A DNA stretch of 64,000 bases, from positions 27,475-91,474 of the forward strand of contig NZ_WMIF01000017.1 in NCBI RefSeq assembly GCF_009711185.1. Direction: 5' to 3'. Below the pieces are notes generated by a model. The model saw only the letters and a program-made list of their open reading frames with translations, was not told where the DNA came from and made no database searches. Positions 9,643 through 17,657 of the stretch are shown here, piece by piece. Position numbers and translations under genes: made by a program. Within the stretch, counting starts at the first letter, position 1. The number at the start of each line of letters is the position of its first letter. This stretch comes from Paracoccus limosus. Its GTDB lineage: Bacteria; Pseudomonadota; Alphaproteobacteria; Rhodobacterales; Rhodobacteraceae.

Positions 9643-10230
9643 ATGAACGATAAGATGACCGCCAGCGCATTGGCGATCTGCCTGGCCTGCGCCACCGCGC
9701 TTGTCGCACCGGCAGCCATGGCCCAGGACAATGCCACGCAGGCGCCCGCCGCCTCGGGGGACGCAACCGCCAAGAGGGTGCTGCCCAACGGGCAGGACAT
9801 CACGCCCGACCATCAGGAAAACGGCCGTTGGTATACCGAGGAGGGTATCCCGACCTACAAGATCACCGATGGCGTTCTCGATTACGCCACCTTCTCGGGC
9901 TACAAGCGTTATTCGGCGGAATGCCATGTCTGCCACGGCCCGGATGGTGAGGGGTCGACCTATGCCCCGGCGCTCAAGGAAATGGTCAAGAAGATCGACT
10001 ATTACGAGTTCCAGCAGATCGTCGCCTCGGGCAAGCAGGACGTGGGCACGGCGCAGAATCTGGTGATGCCGGCCTTTGGCACCAACAAGAACGTCTGGTG
10101 CTATGTCGACGACATCTATGCCTATCTGCTGGCACGGGGCATGGGCGATCTGCCGCGGGGCCGGCCTGCCGACAAGGAAAAGAAATCCGATGATTTCACG
10201 GCGCAGGAAGATTCCTGCATGAGCGGCTGA
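9643..10230 (+). CDS. xoxG: c-type cytochrome, electron acceptor of XoxF (cytochrome c553i-like)
   Basis: Periplasmic monoheme cytochrome expected to take electrons from XoxF; the P. denitrificans counterpart is CycB (c553i). 195 residues: signal peptide ending APAAMA, then a variable Ala-rich linker, the heme site CHVCH (about residues 93-97) and a probable axial Met in NLVMPAFG. Two further cysteines, in VWCYVDD and at the C-terminus DSCMSG, could form a disulphide. ATG 9643 follows AGGGAGGAATTC. XoxJ starts two bases after its stop. Confidence 0.92.
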   Translation: MNDKMTASALAICLACATALVAPAAMAQDNATQAPAASGDATAKRVLPNGQDITPDHQENGRWYTEEGIPTYKITDGVLDYATFSGYKRYSAECHVCHGPDGEGSTYAPALKEMVKKIDYYEFQQIVASGKQDVGTAQNLVMPAFGTNKNVWCYVDDIYAYLLARGMGDLPRGRPADKEKKSDDFTAQEDSCMSG

Positions 10231-10232
10231 CG

Positions 10233-11054
10233 ATGCGCCGCCTTTGCCCGATCCTGCTGGTCTCGGCGGCGTTCTGCGCGGCTGGCCTGCCCGCAGCGGG
10301 GCAGGTCGCCGACCTGCGCTCGCATACCGAGTTCCGGGTCTGCGCCGACCCGGCGGCGGTGCCGATGTCGTCGCAGGATGGCTCGGGGTTCGAAAACCGG
10401 CTGGCGGTGCTTTTCGCCGATGAGCTGGGGATGCCGCTGGCCTATACGTGGTTTCCGCAGGGCGCGGGCTTTATCCGCAAGACGCTGCGCGCCGGGATCT
10501 GCGACGTGGTGATCGGCTATGCCCAGGGCGATGAGCTGGTGCAGAACACCAACCATTATTACACCTCGGCCTATGGCATCGTGACGCGCAAGGACAGCCC
10601 GCTTGCGGCGGTGGACATGCTTGAAGACCCGGCGCTGAAGGGCAAGCCCATCGGCGTGGTCGCGGGCACGCCGCCCGCCACCAATCTGGCGCGGGCGGGA
10701 CTGGCCAAGGACATGAAGGGCTGGGATCTGTTCGTCGATCGCCGGGTCGAAAACCCGGTGGGCGACATGCTGGCGCAGGTGAAATCCGGCGAGCTGGCCG
10801 CCGCCGTGCTGTGGGGGCCGCTGGCGGGCCCTCTGGTCAAGCAGGACCCCGAACTGCAGTTCACACCGCTCTTGAAGGAAACTACCGGCCCGCGCATGTT
10901 CTATCGCATCACCATGGGCGTGCGCCCCGGCGAGGACGAATGGAAGCGCAAGCTGAACAGCCTGATCCGCCGCAATCAGGACAAGATCGACGCCATCCTG
11001 CGCGATGCCGGCGTGCCGATCCTGGACGATTACGGCAAGGCGCCCAAGCCATGA
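10233..11054 (+). CDS. xoxJ: XoxJ, periplasmic binding-protein-like partner of XoxF
   Basis: A 273-residue protein of the solute-binding-protein fold found next to xoxF/mxaF; XoxJ is thought to help activate or load the dehydrogenase rather than to feed a transporter. Signal peptide residues 1-23 (LVSAAFCAAGLPAAG). FRVCADPAAVPMS and GICDVVIGYAQGDE are typical of the quinoprotein-associated binding-protein family. Coupled tightly to xoxG (two-base gap) and to the next gene (ATGA). Exact function is inferred from the family. Confidence 0.9.
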   Translation: MRRLCPILLVSAAFCAAGLPAAGQVADLRSHTEFRVCADPAAVPMSSQDGSGFENRLAVLFADELGMPLAYTWFPQGAGFIRKTLRAGICDVVIGYAQGDELVQNTNHYYTSAYGIVTRKDSPLAAVDMLEDPALKGKPIGVVAGTPPATNLARAGLAKDMKGWDLFVDRRVENPVGDMLAQVKSGELAAAVLWGPLAGPLVKQDPELQFTPLLKETTGPRMFYRITMGVRPGEDEWKRKLNSLIRRNQDKIDAILRDAGVPILDDYGKAPKP

Positions 11055-11581
11055 TCGGCCGGGCTCTGGCCCTGTGTCTGCTTTTGGGCGCAACTGCCGC
11101 CTTGGCGCAGACCGTGCCCGAGCCTGCCGGCTTTCACGGCGAACCCTACCGCGCCCCGGTCCCGGCCACGCTGGCCGGGGCGCAGGTCATCACCCCGGCC
11201 GAGGCGGTGGCGCTGCACCGGCAGGGCGTGCCCTTTCTGGACGTGCTGCCGCGCCAGAAACGGCCAGACAAGCTGCCGGCGGGCACGATCTGGAACGCCC
11301 CCCCGCACCAGACCATTCCCGGCGCCGTCTGGCTTTACGATACCGGCTATGACCGTATCTCGGCTGTGGAAGAGGCGCGGCTGCGCGACGGGCTGGCGCA
11401 GGCCAGCGGCGGCGACAAGGCCGCGCCCATCGTGATCTTTTGCAAAAGCGACTGCTGGATGAGCTGGAATGCCGGCAAGCGCGCCGTGGGCATGGGTTAT
11501 ACCGGCATCCGCTGGTTTCCGCAGGGTGTCGATGGCTGGCAGGCGGTGGGCGGCACGCTGGTTACTGCTGACGCCCCGTAA
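11051..11581 (+). CDS. Secreted rhodanese-like protein with CxxxCW motif, PQQ-catabolism associated
   Basis: 176 residues with signal peptide MIGRALALCLLLGATAALAQ and a rhodanese-like fold. The usual rhodanese active loop is replaced by FCKSDCWMSWNAGKR, two cysteines three residues apart followed by Trp. This matches the family annotated as 'PQQ-dependent catabolism-associated CXXCW motif protein', seen with quinoprotein dehydrogenases; its role (thiol exchange, metal or sulphur handling) is not established. Its last 20 bases overlap the 3' end of the convergent propeller gene. Confidence 0.85.
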   Translation: MIGRALALCLLLGATAALAQTVPEPAGFHGEPYRAPVPATLAGAQVITPAEAVALHRQGVPFLDVLPRQKRPDKLPAGTIWNAPPHQTIPGAVWLYDTGYDRISAVEEARLRDGLAQASGGDKAAPIVIFCKSDCWMSWNAGKRAVGMGYTGIRWFPQGVDGWQAVGGTLVTADAP

Positions 11582-12476
11582 AGGCGCCGAATGCGCGCGG
11601 CCCGTCGGGCAGCTCGATCTCGCGCGTGATCTTCAGGCTGGCGGCGTCGATCCAGACCAGCGTGTTGCTGTCCCAATGCGCCACCACCACGCCCGTGCCA
11701 TCGGGCAGAGGGGCGATGCCCTCGGGGTAGTCGCCGGTTTCCAGCGTGGCGACGGCCTTCAGGCTGGCGGGATCAAACACCGTCACCGTACCGGCATATT
11801 GATCGGTGACAAAGCCGCGCCCGCCGGCAAAGGCCAGCCCATAGGGATGGCTGCCGGTCGCCACTTGACCCAGCAGTTGGCCGCTTTGCGGGTCGATCAC
11901 GCTGACCGTGTCGCTTTGCACATCCACGCTGAACAGCCGGCCATCGTGAAAGACCACGGCATAGGGATGCTTGCCGACCTTGATCCGGTGGCGCAGCGCG
12001 CCCGTGGCCGCATCATAGACCGAGATCTGGTCGTCATCGCGATCCGCCGTCGCGACCAGAGCGCCGTCGCTGGCGACGCCTGCGGGGGATTTTCCGGTCG
12101 GCACCTGCCACAACGGTTTCAGGTCGGGGCCCAGCCGGATCAACTGGCCCTGATACCATTCGGTGATGAACAGCCCGCCATCGGGCGCCACGGCGATGCC
12201 AAAGGCGCCCTCGGGCAGATCGATGTTTTGGGTGATGCGCCCGGCCTCGTCCAGCACCGCCATCCGCCCGGTCTTGGCGGCGATGACAAAGGCGCGGCGA
12301 CGGGCGGGGTCATAGGCAACGGGGGCCGGCGCCCCGGGCAGGGGCGTGGTGGCCAGCACCCCGCCAGAGGCAAGATCGACGACCGAAATGCTGTCGGCAT
12401 TCTGCGAGGTGACAAAGGCCAGATCGGCGCCGAAGGCCGGTCCGGCCAGCAGCAGGAATGCCAGCCAGCGGATCAT
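11562..12476 (-). CDS. Secreted YVTN/NHL-type beta-propeller protein
   Basis: 304 residues: signal peptide MIRWLAFLLLAGPAFG, then about six to seven repeats such as ISVVDLASGGVLATTPLPG, VSVIDPQSGQLLGQVATGSH and VTVFDPASLKAVATLETGD, each a YVTN-type propeller blade. Such proteins accompany PQQ dehydrogenases but have no proven role. It is on the minus strand, coupled (ATGA) behind the SRPBCC gene and convergent with the rhodanese-like gene. A second, different propeller lies at 14429-15400. Confidence 0.87.
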   Translation of the reverse strand: MIRWLAFLLLAGPAFGADLAFVTSQNADSISVVDLASGGVLATTPLPGAPAPVAYDPARRRAFVIAAKTGRMAVLDEAGRITQNIDLPEGAFGIAVAPDGGLFITEWYQGQLIRLGPDLKPLWQVPTGKSPAGVASDGALVATADRDDDQISVYDAATGALRHRIKVGKHPYAVVFHDGRLFSVDVQSDTVSVIDPQSGQLLGQVATGSHPYGLAFAGGRGFVTDQYAGTVTVFDPASLKAVATLETGDYPEGIAPLPDGTGVVVAHWDSNTLVWIDAASLKITREIELPDGPRAFGAFTGRQQ

Positions 12477-13024
12477 TCCGCCTTGCCGAACCTTTCGGCA
12501 AGGGCGTCGAGCCCCGCCTGATAGACCCCGGTGACGGCCTTGGTCGCCGCCTCGTCATTCTGATCGGCCGGCGGGTTGTTGTTCGGGAAGCCGCGATAAT
12601 AGCCACCCTTCCACGTCACCAGTGCCTTGCCGCCCTCGTCCTTGACGCAAAGCGTCGAGGCGTAGTTCGTGACCGGCAGCACCTTCATATCGACCTTTTC
12701 GATACGATAGGCATAGCAGCGCTTGTCGGGCTGCCATTTCGACAGCACCTCGGTGATGGTGGGATCGCCGCTCTCGGCCTTCAGATGCAGCACGCGCTCG
12801 GATTTCTCGGGCTGATCGACCGAACCGTCGCCGGTCATATCGGTCTTGGCGACCGCCGGATGCCAGCTCATATCGTCGAATTTGCCGATCACCGCCCAGA
12901 CCTCGTCCGGTGTCGCGTTCAGTTTCTGATCCAGTTCAAGCTTCAGGCGCACCGGGCCATGGGCCTGCGCGGCGCCCGCCAGCAGCATCGCGGCGGCCAG
13001 CGTGGTCGCCAGAAGTCGTGTCAT
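12473..13024 (-). CDS. MxaD-like secreted SRPBCC domain protein
   Basis: 183 residues with signal peptide MTRLLATTLAAAMLLAGAAQ and a START/SRPBCC (polyketide cyclase-like) fold: LDQKLNATPDEVWAVIGKFD opens the domain and GVYQAGLDALAERF is its C-terminal helix. Periplasmic proteins of this type (MxaD) occur in methanol dehydrogenase clusters and have been proposed to aid dehydrogenase-cytochrome electron transfer. ATG 13024 follows GGAGGAGAACCG. It heads a two-gene minus operon divergent from the plus genes at 13215. Confidence 0.85.
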   Translation of the reverse strand: MTRLLATTLAAAMLLAGAAQAHGPVRLKLELDQKLNATPDEVWAVIGKFDDMSWHPAVAKTDMTGDGSVDQPEKSERVLHLKAESGDPTITEVLSKWQPDKRCYAYRIEKVDMKVLPVTNYASTLCVKDEGGKALVTWKGGYYRGFPNNNPPADQNDEAATKAVTGVYQAGLDALAERFGKAE

Positions 13025-13129
13025 CGCGGTTCTCCTCCAGATGGGCCGCCGAAGCTGCTCACCGGCCGGCTGACCCGATGCGGCGACCATGCGCCGGGTT
13101 CCGGGCGGCGTCCATAAGACAAACGTATG

Positions 13130-13142
13130 GGGTATTTTACCC
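13130..13142. promoter_or_regulatory. Palindrome in the divergent mxaD-like / ABC-binding-like promoter region
   Basis: GGGTA-TTT-TACCC is a perfect inverted repeat near the middle of the 190-base gap between genes starting at 13024 (minus) and 13215 (plus). Its half sites resemble NarL/FixJ-type response-regulator heptamers (TACCCCAT on the minus strand). It is the only obvious palindrome in the gap. Assignment to a particular regulator is not possible from this window. Confidence 0.45.
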
Positions 13143-13214
13143 GGGTCAAGCCGGGTGATTTGTCGGGTTGGCGCAGGCGCTTTCGCCCGCCATGATGGCA
13201 GCGGGAGGACGGAA

Positions 13215-14420
13215 ATGCTGCGGAGAATCATCATACTTATGGCGGGGATGGCTGCCGGGCTGCCCGCTGCGGCGCAGGATGCGCCCGCGGCAGCGGGGCA
13301 AAAGCCCGCCTCGGTGGTCCATGCCGCCGTGCTGCGGGTGGACCGTCCGACGTTGCCGCCGATCTCGCGGCTGGACACCCGTCCGGCGGATCTGGGCTTT
13401 GCCGGCGCCCGCCTTGCCATCGGCGACAATGACACCACCGGCCGCTTCATGGGGCAGGATTTCGACGCGCAGGAGATCACCGCCACCCCCGAGACCGCCG
13501 CCGCCGAGATGGACAAGCTGCTGGCGCAGGGCGTGCCTTTCATCGTCGTTCTTGCCGATGACGCAACCACGCTGCAACTGGCCGATCAGGCCGGCGACCG
13601 GGCGCTGCTTTTCAATGCCCATGCGCGGGGCGACAATTTGCGCGGCACGGATTGCCGGGCCAATACCATCCACACCGCGCCCAGTCAGGCCATGCTGACC
13701 GATGCGTTGGCGCAATTCCTGATGTGGAAGAAATGGCCGAAGTGGTTCCTGATCGCCGGCAGCCATCCCGATGACATCGCGCTGGCCGAGGCCTATCGCC
13801 GTTCGGCCACCAAATTCGGCGCCAAGATTGTCGAGACCCGCACCTATGAGGATACCGGCGGCAGCCGCCGCAGTGACTCGGGTTATGTGCAGGTCCAGCA
13901 GCAGATGCCGGTGTTCACCCAAAGCGCACCCGAGCATGACGTGGTGATTGCCGCCGACGAGAATGGCGTCTTTGCCGATTGGCTGCCCTATGAGACATGG
14001 GATGCGCGCCCGGTCGCTGGCTCGGCCGGGCTGGTGCCGCATGCCTGGTCGCCGACGCTCGAGGCCTGGGGGGCGCTGCAATTCCAGAACCGCTTTGAAA
14101 AGCTCGCTGGCCGGCCGATGCGCGACGACGATTACCAGACATGGGTCGCGCTGCGCATGCTGGGCGAGGCGGCGACCCGCACGCAAAGCACCGATGCCGC
14201 CAAGCTGCGTGATTTCATGCTGTCGGACAAGTTCGAGGTCGCCGGCTTCAAGGGGCAGAAGCTGACCATCCGCGACTGGGACCATCAGCTGCGCCAGCCC
14301 ATCCTGCTGTCCACCGCTGCCGTGACCGCCTCGGTCAGCCCGCAAGACCAGTATCTGCACCAGACATCGGCGCTGGATACGCTGGGCATCGACCGTCCCG
14401 AAACCCAATGCAAGTTCTGA
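13215..14420 (+). CDS. ABC-type substrate-binding-like protein of the PQQ dehydrogenase system
   Basis: 401 residues with signal peptide MLRRIIILMAGMAAGLPAAA and a type I periplasmic binding-protein layout similar to branched-chain amino acid receptors (FIVVLADDATTLQLAD, KKWPKWFLIAGSHPDD, ETRTYEDTGGSRRSDSGYVQ). It resembles the 'substrate binding protein, PQQ-dependent alcohol dehydrogenase system' family. The nearby ABC transporter at 16087-17657 is of the exporter-like ABC-2 type, so classical import is doubtful. ATG follows GCGGGAGGACGGA. Confidence 0.83.
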   Translation: MLRRIIILMAGMAAGLPAAAQDAPAAAGQKPASVVHAAVLRVDRPTLPPISRLDTRPADLGFAGARLAIGDNDTTGRFMGQDFDAQEITATPETAAAEMDKLLAQGVPFIVVLADDATTLQLADQAGDRALLFNAHARGDNLRGTDCRANTIHTAPSQAMLTDALAQFLMWKKWPKWFLIAGSHPDDIALAEAYRRSATKFGAKIVETRTYEDTGGSRRSDSGYVQVQQQMPVFTQSAPEHDVVIAADENGVFADWLPYETWDARPVAGSAGLVPHAWSPTLEAWGALQFQNRFEKLAGRPMRDDDYQTWVALRMLGEAATRTQSTDAAKLRDFMLSDKFEVAGFKGQKLTIRDWDHQLRQPILLSTAAVTASVSPQDQYLHQTSALDTLGIDRPETQCKF

Positions 14421-14428
14421 GGCCAAAG

Positions 14429-15400
14429 ATGAAAGCCAAAACCGCCATCCTGACCTCGGCGCTGTGTCTGGGCATGGCCCTGCCGGCCGCCGCGAACCGG
14501 GTCTTTGTCAGCAACGAAAAGGGCAATGACGTGACCGTTCTGGACAGCGACACCCTGGAGGTGATCGGCACCTATCCGGTCGGTGCCCGCCCGCGCGGCA
14601 TCACCATCAGCCCCGACGGCAAGGAGCTGTATGTCTGCACCTCGGACGATGATCTGGTGCGGGTCTTTGATCCGCAGACGATGCAGGAACTGCACACGCT
14701 GCCCTCGGGGCCGGACCCGGAACTCTTCGTGCTGCATCCCTCGGGCAATCCGCTTTATATCGCCAATGAGGACGACAATCTGGTCACCGTGGTCGATACC
14801 AAGACCCACAAGGTGCTGGCCGAGATCCCGGTTGGGGTCGAACCCGAGGGCATGGGCGTCAGCCCGGATGGCAAGGTGGTCATCAACACCTCGGAAACCA
14901 CCAACATGGCGCATTTCATCAACACCGAAACCTATGAGATCTTTGGCAATGTGCTGGTGGACAGCCGACCGCGCTTTGCGCAATACAACGATCAGGGCAC
15001 CAAGCTTTACGTCAGCGCCGAGATCGGCGGCACCGTCAGCGTGATCCACCCCGAAAACCAGACCATCGAGAAAAAGATCAGCTTCGAGATCCCCGGCGTT
15101 CTGCCCGAGGCGATCCAGCCGGTCGGCATCCGCATCACCAAGGATGGCAAAAAGGTCTATGTCGCCCTTGGCCCCGCCAACCGCGTCGCGGTGATCAATG
15201 GCGAGACCGACGAGGTCGAGGATTACCTGCTGGTTGGCCAGCGGGTCTGGCAGATGGCCTTCACGCCCGACGAAAAATACCTGTTCACCACGAATGGCAA
15301 TTCGAACGACGTTTCGGTGATCGACGTGGCCTCGGACAAGGTCATCAAATCCGTGCCCGTCGGCCAGCAGCCCTGGGGCGTGGTCGTGGCGCCGAACTGA
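14429..15400 (+). CDS. PQQ-catabolism-associated YVTN beta-propeller protein
   Basis: 323 residues: signal peptide MKAKTAILTSALCLGMALPAAA, then seven YVTN blades, e.g. VFVSNEKGNDVTVLDSDTLE, PLYIANEDDNLVTVVDTKTH and LFTTNGNSNDVSVIDVASDK. It belongs to the family seen with PQQ alcohol dehydrogenases; function unknown. The ATG at 14429 lies eight bases after the preceding stop and the next gene follows after 21 bases, so it is mid-operon. Confidence 0.88.
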   Translation: MKAKTAILTSALCLGMALPAAANRVFVSNEKGNDVTVLDSDTLEVIGTYPVGARPRGITISPDGKELYVCTSDDDLVRVFDPQTMQELHTLPSGPDPELFVLHPSGNPLYIANEDDNLVTVVDTKTHKVLAEIPVGVEPEGMGVSPDGKVVINTSETTNMAHFINTETYEIFGNVLVDSRPRFAQYNDQGTKLYVSAEIGGTVSVIHPENQTIEKKISFEIPGVLPEAIQPVGIRITKDGKKVYVALGPANRVAVINGETDEVEDYLLVGQRVWQMAFTPDEKYLFTTNGNSNDVSVIDVASDKVIKSVPVGQQPWGVVVAPN

Positions 15401-15421
15401 CGAATTCTGGGAGGAAAGAAG

Positions 15422-15976
15422 ATGATCCGATTGCTGACCGCGCTGATGCTGATCGCGGGAATGTCTGTGCCTGCACTGGCCGAAGAGAAAAAGCCCGAGC
15501 CCAAGCCTGAAGCAGCCGCCGCAGCCCCGGCTGCCGCGGAAAAGGACGACGATGATGACGAAAAACCCGCAGCCGAACAGGGCGTGCACGAGGCCAAGGG
15601 CAAGTTCGATTATGGTTTCTCGGGCATGCTGGCGCGCGACAACCGCACCCAGCTTGCGCCGCTGACGCTGGGTTCCGGAAAGCCGGTCGCGACCGGCGAA
15701 TACAAGCTGAAATCGGGCGGCTATTACCGCATCGACATCAATGCCGATGGCAGTCAGGAACTGGCGCTGTCGGGCGGCGATTTCTTCCGCGCCATCTGGA
15801 TCAACGAGGTGGTGATCAACGATATCGAAATCCGGCCGATGGGCGTGCATTCGCTGGAGTTCGACGATGCCGGCACCGCGACGATCAGCTTTGTTGCCAT
15901 CGTACCGGGCCGTTACACCCTGTCGATCCCCGGCTCGCATGGGGAAACCCAACAGGCCGTGTTCAACATCCAGTAG
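15422..15976 (+). CDS. Secreted protein with Asp-rich linker, function unknown
   Basis: 184 residues; not recognised with confidence. Signal peptide MIRLLTALMLIAGMSVPALA is followed by a low-complexity Glu/Lys/Pro/Ala segment ending in EKDDDDDEKP (about residues 40-49), then a compact beta-rich domain of about 125 residues (GEYKLKSGGYYRIDINADGS, FFRAIWINEVVINDIEIRP, VPGRYTLSIPG) with a cupredoxin-like feel but no obvious copper ligands. It follows a GGGAGGAAAGAAG ribosome site inside the Xox accessory operon. A cation-binding role for the acidic linker is speculation. Confidence 0.75.
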   Translation: MIRLLTALMLIAGMSVPALAEEKKPEPKPEAAAAAPAAAEKDDDDDEKPAAEQGVHEAKGKFDYGFSGMLARDNRTQLAPLTLGSGKPVATGEYKLKSGGYYRIDINADGSQELALSGGDFFRAIWINEVVINDIEIRPMGVHSLEFDDAGTATISFVAIVPGRYTLSIPGSHGETQQAVFNIQ

Positions 15977-16086
15977 GGGCCATGCCCAAGGCGGGGGCGT
16001 GACGCGCCCCGCCGGATCGGGCAATATGGCGTCAGGCTGAACGGTTTCACCATCACCGGCAGGGCGCCGGACTAGGAGACGGCCGG

Positions 16087-16833
16087 GTGCGGCGCTTTGC
16101 CCGCACCCCTGATATCATGCAAGATGCTCTCTCGATCCAGCACGTCAGCCACAGCTTCGGCCGCTTTGCCGCGTTGAAGGATGTCAGCCTAAGCGTGCCG
16201 CGCGGCGGTTTCACCGCGCTTCTGGGGGTGAACGGCGCCGGCAAGACCACGCTGTTTTCGCTGATCACCCGACTTTACGACAATACCTCGGGCCGGATCG
16301 AGGTGGCGGGGCATGATCTGCGCCGCGAACCCGGCGCGGCCCTCGCGCGGCTGGGGGTGGTGTTTCAGTCGCGCGCGCTGGACCCCGATCTGACGGTGGC
16401 GCAGAACCTAGAATATCACGCCGCCCTGCATGGCATCCCCCGGCACGAGGCGCGGTTGCGCGCCGCCGAAGTGCTGGAACTGGTCGGGCTGGCCGACAAG
16501 CTGGGCAGCCGCGTTTCGGCCTTGTCGGGGGGGCAAAGCCGCCGGGCCGAGATCGCCCGCGCCCTGATCCACCGTCCGCAGATCCTGCTTCTGGACGAGG
16601 CCACGGTGGGGCTGGACGTCAAGGCCCGCGCCGAGGTGGTGGCCCTGACCCGCGCGCTGACCGCGACCGGGGTTTCGGCGCTCTGGGCCACGCATATCCT
16701 TGACGAAATCCGCCCCGAGGACGGGCTGGTCATTCTGCATCGTGGCGAGGTGCTGGCCCAGGGCAATGCCGGCCAGATCGGCGGGAATGACCTGACCGGC
16801 ACCTTCCTGCGCCTGACCGGAGAAAGCGCATGA
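16087..16833 (+). CDS. ABC transporter ATP-binding protein, PQQ dehydrogenase-associated
   Basis: Cytoplasmic ATPase of an ABC-2 type system. 248 residues from GTG 16087, chosen because TAGGAGACGG lies correctly upstream; the alternative ATG 16117 has no ribosome site. Walker A GVNGAGKTT, Q-loop VVFQSRALD, signature LSGGQSRR, Walker B ILLLDEATVGLD and switch His in WATHILDE are all present. It overlaps the permease (ATGA). The pair matches ABC systems regularly found beside PQQ alcohol dehydrogenases. Confidence 0.9.
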   Translation: MRRFARTPDIMQDALSIQHVSHSFGRFAALKDVSLSVPRGGFTALLGVNGAGKTTLFSLITRLYDNTSGRIEVAGHDLRREPGAALARLGVVFQSRALDPDLTVAQNLEYHAALHGIPRHEARLRAAEVLELVGLADKLGSRVSALSGGQSRRAEIARALIHRPQILLLDEATVGLDVKARAEVVALTRALTATGVSALWATHILDEIRPEDGLVILHRGEVLAQGNAGQIGGNDLTGTFLRLTGESA

Positions 16834-17657
16834 CCGCGACCCCGCGCCCGACGGCGCGCATGTGGCTGACCTGTTTTCTGGGCATCGCCCGGCGCGAGAC
16901 GCTGCGCTTTGTCAACCAGCGTGGCCGCTTTCTGGCCGCGCTGGTGCGGCCCTTGGTCTGGCTGTTCATCTTTGCCGCCGGCTTTCGCGCCGTGCTAGGC
17001 CTGTCGATCACGCCGCCCTATCAGACCTATGTGCTCTATGAGGTCTATGTCACCCCCGGCCTTTGCGCGATGATCCAGCTGTTCAACGGCATGCAGTCGT
17101 CGCTGTCGATGGTCTATGACCGCGAGACGGGGGCGATGCGCACCCTGCTGGTCAGCCCGTTCCCGCGTTGGTTCCTTTTGGCCTCGAAACTGGTGGCCGG
17201 GGTGATCGTGTCGATCATTCAGGTCTATACCTTTCTGGCCATTGCATGGTTCTGGGACATCCGCCCGCCGGCCATGGGCTATCTGACGGTGCTGCCGGCG
17301 CTGGTCCTGTCGGGGCTGATGCTGGGGGCGATGGGGCTGTTCCTGTCCTCGGCGATCCGGCAGCTTGAGAACTTCGCCGGGGTGATGAACTTCGTGATCT
17401 TCCCGATGTTTTTCGCCTCGACCGCGCTTTATCCGCTGTGGCGGATGCGGGAAAGCTCGGTGCTGTTGCATCACATCTGCGCGGCCAACCCGTTCAGCCA
17501 TGCGGTGGAGCTGATCCGCTTTGCGCTTTACCAGCGCTTCGACCTCATGTCCTTTGGTGTGGTGGCGGGCTGCCTGATCCTGTTCTTTGCCGGGGCGGTC
17601 GTCATGTATGATCCGGCCAAGGGCCTTTGGGCCCGCCGGAAAGGAGGGGGAGCATGA
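16830..17657 (+). CDS. ABC-2 type permease, PQQ dehydrogenase-associated
   Basis: 275-residue inner membrane protein with about six helices (for example FLAALVRPLVWLFIFAAGF, GYLTVLPALVLSGLMLGAMG and VVAGCLILFFAGAVVMY). The ABC-2 motif region FSHAVELIRFALY precedes the last helix, as in export permeases such as NodJ. It is flanked by 4-base overlaps on both sides. Transported substrate is unknown; association with methanol/ethanol quinoprotein clusters is established, the purpose is not. Confidence 0.88.
   Translation: MTATPRPTARMWLTCFLGIARRETLRFVNQRGRFLAALVRPLVWLFIFAAGFRAVLGLSITPPYQTYVLYEVYVTPGLCAMIQLFNGMQSSLSMVYDRETGAMRTLLVSPFPRWFLLASKLVAGVIVSIIQVYTFLAIAWFWDIRPPAMGYLTVLPALVLSGLMLGAMGLFLSSAIRQLENFAGVMNFVIFPMFFASTALYPLWRMRESSVLLHHICAANPFSHAVELIRFALYQRFDLMSFGVVAGCLILFFAGAVVMYDPAKGLWARRKGGGA

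Noticed and set aside
9829..9838. TGGTATACC-like site inside xoxG
   Set aside because: It is in the coding sequence (Trp-Tyr-Thr codons) and is not a full palindrome; taken as chance and not as a GntR operator.
15991..16012. GC-rich hairpin after the Asp-rich protein gene as a terminator
   Set aside because: The stem is imperfect and no T-run follows; the ABC genes beyond are probably in the same transcript.
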